From Diadema setosum (lineage: Eukaryota > Echinodermata > Echinoidea > Diadematoida > Diadematidae): a stretch of 64,000 bases of DNA. Below are positions 26,501 to 32,500 of this stretch, piece by piece. The notes under the pieces were generated by a model, which worked only from the letters and a program-made list of their open reading frames with translations, made no database searches and was not told where the DNA came from. The stretch spans positions 35,923,042 to 35,987,041 of the forward strand of contig NC_092694.1 of the NCBI RefSeq assembly GCF_964275005.1, written 5' to 3'. Both the position numbers and the translations under genes were made by a program. Each line of letters opens with the position of its first letter. Position 1 is the first letter of the stretch.

Positions 26501-29500
26501 GCCAACCACTGAAAATGTTAAAAAATTAATTAAAAAAAATAATAATTTTTTGGGAAAGTCCCAACTTTCTGCCCTCACCTGTCTGCTGATCCACATCATG
26601 AGGGTGACCTCCCCGCCCTGGGGTTCCCCCTCCTGAGAGGAGGAGGACCGGTCACCCCCCTGGAGGCAGGGGAGCAGGGGGGTCTTCTCCAGGAGGCTCA
26701 GGATGTGGGCAAACTCCTCCAGCCGCTGGACGTAGTTCGGCCTCTCCTTCAGGAAGTCGACCATGTTCTGCTGAAAGACCTGCGCTCTCTGCTGGAAGGC
26801 ACTATAGTTAGGAGAGCAGCAAACATTAACCCCTGGTTTCAAAATCAACAAATTTCCTCCCACAAATTGAAATACAATAACGATAATGATAATTAACCAT
26901 TCACAAAAAAAAAAAAAAAAAATATTACAAAGTAATAATGGCTTAATCCCTTCATTTAATGTTGATTTAATGTTGGAATCATATCATCACTACTGTTGTT
27001 GTATAATAATGTTCAGACTTCCTTAGTGTATTCATTTTTGTATATATTTTGACAATCAAAGAACTGGTACGAAGATTGAATAATTTGGAGTATTTATATG
27101 CAGAAGTTTATATAGAAAAATGTTAGTATTTGTCCTTCAACTGAAGTGCAATATATGTGCTTACATCTGTATGTCCATTTTGTTTGAATTGTCTTGTTTT
27201 TATATTTATCCAGATGCATACAGCTTCTTTCCCTTTCTTTCCTTCCTTTCCCCCTCTACTCACTCCTCTTCCCCCTTATCCTTACATTCCCCCTGCTCTC
27301 TCTTTGTGCCTCCCTTTTCTTCTCCCCTAGCATTTGTTTTCTTTGTTCTCCTGTCTCCCCCTCACTCTGTTCCTGTCTCAGCCTCACACTACATGTAGCA
27401 TCTTCTATCTCTCAACATTCCTCATTCCACGCCTCCTCCCTTATCCTTCTATACCCTTTTCATTAGCTTAAAGGGTTGTGATACGTCACTAATGGAGGAT
27501 ATAAGATACATGTATGTAAAACGGGTTTGTTTGTTTTTTTTTTCACTCAACTCTGTTTTTGTTCCAATATACATGTACATGTAATTTATATACTGAATGT
27601 ACTTCCACTACTGATGTACCGATGATTTGTTTTGTTGTTGTCGTAGTGGTTGTATTTTGTTCGTGTGTTGTATACAAATGTATGTAAGTTATTTTGTCTC
27701 ACTGTATTTTTATCGATGTAAATCAGACACAATTCAGCCGTTCGGCTGCGAAGTTTGATCAATAAACCATTCCATACCATTCCATACCATACCATACCAT
27801 TCATGCGCCTATGCACTTAATAGCTAAGAGGGATGGTAGAGTTCTGGTCAGATGGGATTCAGATTTTCAGTTTTAGCATGATGATTAGAAACCACTCATG
27901 AAACATGAAAAGGCATACAATTCTAAGAGGAATTCAAAGTTTATTTGATGAAAATTTGTTTTGAAATGGCTGATACAATGTATATCCAAAACAAAGAGGT
28001 CCTAATAAAAGGTGGGTGAAGAACACTTTCTTTCACTTTGTTTTGTTACTTCACCCTTAACAGGGTGTTCAGACGCTAAAAATTTATACTAGAATGGTAT
28101 AGCTATACCGTTTGTGTACATTGTATATCATGAATTTATACGTCTAAAGGCTAACGAAACGTCGTATAATGAAACGGTGTATAATGAAATGACGGTCAGA
28201 GCATTGTTTCGAACTAGAACTCGATAACGAATCAGCATTCAATCCTGTCCATTGTGCGTCTGAACGTATGGCGACCATAAAACGGTATAACTGGGCGGGG
28301 CTTAATGGGTTCGCGCACAAAAGGTTACCCCATAGCCGTCACTTGTGACCATAACAGCATGCACAGTGGAAAACTGCACATCTATATGACGTTTTCCAGC
28401 ACGGTCGAGATTAGCGTCTGAACAGTTTTGTCGGCTATATGATGATTCTCTATACGTTGTGTCTTTATTGAGTTTTGGTAAAAACTGGCTTGCGTCTGAA
28501 CATGGGGTAAGAGTTCCTAGGGGCATCGTACCTGGTAATGTCATCGAGGTTTGCGATCACGGCCATCCAGCCCTGCTGCTGTAGATGCTGGTTGTGTATC
28601 AGACTCTCACAGAGTCTCAGCTTCTCCTTGGCCACCTCATGGAATTGCTGGAATATTTCAAAGATTGGAAAGGGACACATTAACACTTGACATGCAATAA
28701 AACATTTAGCAAAGAACACATTTGTTTATACTGGCCCGAGCTATTGGAATTCCATGCATCCTGATATTAAAAATGCCCCCTCAATATACTCATTCAAGAG
28801 GAAATTGAAAGTTTCTTTATTGCAACCTTATTCTACTGAATAGAATTAACCAGCTGTTATAACTTTTTTCTAAGAACCAACGTTTTCACATATTGATTGC
28901 CAAGAATACTTTAGCTTTTTTATACTTATTCATATAATGCTACGATATTTCTCCGATCATATGTCTATTGCCCTGCTCTTTCTCGCGTCACTTTTTCTCA
29001 CTTTCTCGACACACTTCTTACCAGATCGCTGTCTCTGTAGAACGTTTTTGTCTGTTCTGTTCTTTTCTATTATGTTAAAAAAGCTTTGCCTCATTTTGTC
29101 TTGTCTCATAGTCAACTCTCCATTGTATTGTTACTCCTACCCCAGTCTCATTTCATGTTTATTCGTTTGTATATCTGTCTGCTTTTGTTGATCTATCTTT
29201 CTAGTGGGCTTCCAGACTATTACTTTTTTCCTCAACTGATGTTTTTCCTCCGAGGGGCCCACAATCTACAAGCTTTGTCTTCTTAGTGGGTCCCTCCATT
29301 TTTCGAATTTTGCATACTGTATAATTACTTCTAATCACTTGAGTTACATGATAGTGTATAATTATTATAAGGTGGTACAATCATTGTATATACATTCTTT
29401 CATGTTATACTTTACGCACCTTAATTTCTGTTATCAAAAAAGTGATGTTCATATCTTTTTTGTCGGAAAATGAAATAAAACATTGAATTGAATTGAATTG

Positions 29501-32500
29501 AAAACTATCCATAAATCTAGAAAGTATTTACAAACACATTTTCAAGGATTGTTTTATAATATCACTATCCCCCAGTATGAAGCAAGTAAATACATATAAT
29601 TTATGCACCAGAGAGGAAGAAAGCAGCACTGGAAATACACTTCCCAAAGAAATTTGGTAAAATTCATTTTGGTGGGGGTTTGGGGTATTTTTTGGAAGTT
29701 TGGTATTTTTCTGGCCATTTGAGCACTCGAACACAGTGGAAAGGGAAATTGCAAATACTGTACATCATCAGCATTATTCAAATCTAATTATTTAATTCAT
29801 CGGCAGTTAGCAAATTTAATGCTTCTAGATTAAAATATTCTTTTTATGTGCTGTTTGTATTCTTATTTACTCATTTCCGCTAATTCATTCTCTTGCAATT
29901 GCAATTATGTATTTGCTATTTTATATACATTTTATGAAGTTACAGTAGTTTCACTTTTCCCAATGTGCAACATTCTTTTTTCTTCAATGGATTGGCAAAA
30001 TTCAACTTTTTTGAAGAAACCTGTTAGATTTCTTTATATTTTGTAATACTGTTTATAAATTAAAAAAATAATAATTTACAGGTCCTTATTACATTTTTAT
30101 CAATTTGTAATATTTTCATTGTTTTCTACACTACATACAGCATCTCGTCTTTTGTTCATTGAGCTTTGTGTTTGTTTGTTTCTTAATTCAGAAGACTAAA
30201 GAAAAAAGGAACATCATCTGGCAGAATTGCAAGGCCAAGTTGAAATAAACTGCAGACATAGAAGCCCAATATGCTAAACACATAGTCTGTCTGTCACCAG
30301 CGACAACCTCCTCACCAGTGCCAGTTGCGTGCGCGCCACCACGGCGCTGTAGCTGGGGGGCAGGTTCTTCAGTCCCTCCACCTGGAGCCGGAGGTTGTCC
30401 TCCCCAGCCTGGGACATGCTGGTCACAACTGGTGGGTTGGCTGACTCGATGGTTCCCTTGCTGAACAGGAAGATGGGGTTTGTGTCCTGTAGAAAGGTCA
30501 CATCAATAGCTCAGCTGATCAATCAATCAATCTCTGAATGACATTATCAATGGCTAGAGCTGCATACACTCTTTGACAAATTGCGTGTTTAACCCGTTGA
30601 GGACGGGCTGATTTTGCTACAACATGCATTTCCCATAGACCCCTGCCCGAGTACACTCGGGACTCGTCCTCAACAGGCTAACATGTCTTTAAAGCTTTAA
30701 CAAGTAAAACTTATCCCAAAGCACACACTGATTTGAGCTAAATGCTGAAAAAAAAAGCAGAACAATAACACTTGCAGGACTTTCACACAACCATTGTTTG
30801 CAGAAGGTGGTCATTTTAAACTTTGATTTTCTTAAAAAAAAAAAAAAAGAACAGACCAGTCAGTTTCCTGAAAAGGTACAGTTGCACAAAGAGTAAAACA
30901 TTTTCAGTATTTCAAAAGATAAATAGTATCACATGTCTTTGACATTTCTCGCATGAAAACTGCAATGAGCAACATTTCAAAACAAATCATTTGGAAAATC
31001 GTATTCCCTAGACTCATGCATCTCAACCTTTTTTTAAACCCTGAGGCCCATTTTGGCTCCTGCAGTATTTTTCGAGGCCTAGTCAGATCGAAAGCGAATC
31101 TTTCTTATTTCATTCTGGCCAACATTGCTGCCCACTTGAGAGAGTTTTGCAGCCTACTGGTGGGCCACAGACCACTGGTTGAGAAGCAATGCCCTAGACC
31201 ACTACAGCTTTGCCTGTAGATCAATATGATTCCTAGATGTCTTTCTTTTTTCATCATTTTTAAGGTCAATCAGCAAAAAACTCTGTTCTCCTTTCAATTA
31301 AGATTACATGCCACTCTCTAGTTTCGATTTGTTTTGAAGTGCATTCTATAAACGTCCCATTCATTAAAGTGATTTGTTTATTGTTGCATTTAACCCTTTA
31401 TGTGCTTTGAGTGACAGTTGGCAGAGAAAACCCTATAGCATTGGACACAATGTCCAGGGTCCCAAGCACAGACTATATCTTATACATTCAGGACATTCCA
31501 TGCAAAAATTCTCTGTTTATAATTGGTGGGGAATGAGAAGTAGATCATGTGATGGCATAACACAAAGCGAAACTTCCTGTTCACTTTAACCCGTTGAGGA
31601 TGAGTCCCGAGTGTACTCGGGCAGGTGTCTATGGGAAATGCGTGTTGTAGCAAAATCAGTCCGTCCCAAACGGGTTAAGGAAGATGGACAGTCATACTTT
31701 CATTGGGCCATACACATTATAATCACTCCTGTGCAGGCCTTACCTACAACATGTATACCAATTACAAAGGTGTATTGAATACTTTCTCCGCAGGTTTCAT
31801 TCACATAGGTACAACGTACTGTAAAACGAGGAATGTTCGCGTGCATTTTAATTTCACAAATTTCGCAAGAGCCAAGAGTCATGAAATTTAAATGCACTTG
31901 AAAGTTCTTGTTTACACTATATGCATTGAATGTTAGAGGCAACTCATGAAAATTTCATGCCGCCAAAAAGGCTGTTGGCTCCAATTCACGAAAAATTTTG
32001 CCATGTATCGTGTTTTACCGTAGAGTTGTTGGAAATCAGTTGGATACAATATGATTTCTTTTGTTCCAAGTTTTATCAAAGCACACACCTAAAAAAAAAA
32101 AAAAAAAAAAAAAACAGAAAGGAAAGAAAGCATAAATCACAGTTTTTAACACTTCTTATGTATGGGCAAACAATATATTCATTTGGCAAAATATTGTCAA
32201 CCCTGAACTGTTCCTGCTCTTTGCTTCCCTCAATTGCTTGCATATGTGGCAATGTTTCAGCAAAAGTAGGCTCAACAGGAAGAGGGGAAGGTCATCAAAA
32301 TTGTTAATCAAATTTGTCTTGTTTAAATTTGACACAGACTTTGTCTTGTTTAAATTTGACACAGACTTTGTCTGGTGCACATGCAGCTGATCCATGGAAT
32401 CACTTGGCTCAGCATATAGCCCGGTCTGAAAATGTAGTACATATCTATTCTGTCCATTAGAGGTCCCACTCACTAGGGTGTGGTTAGTCTTACCGTGCCA

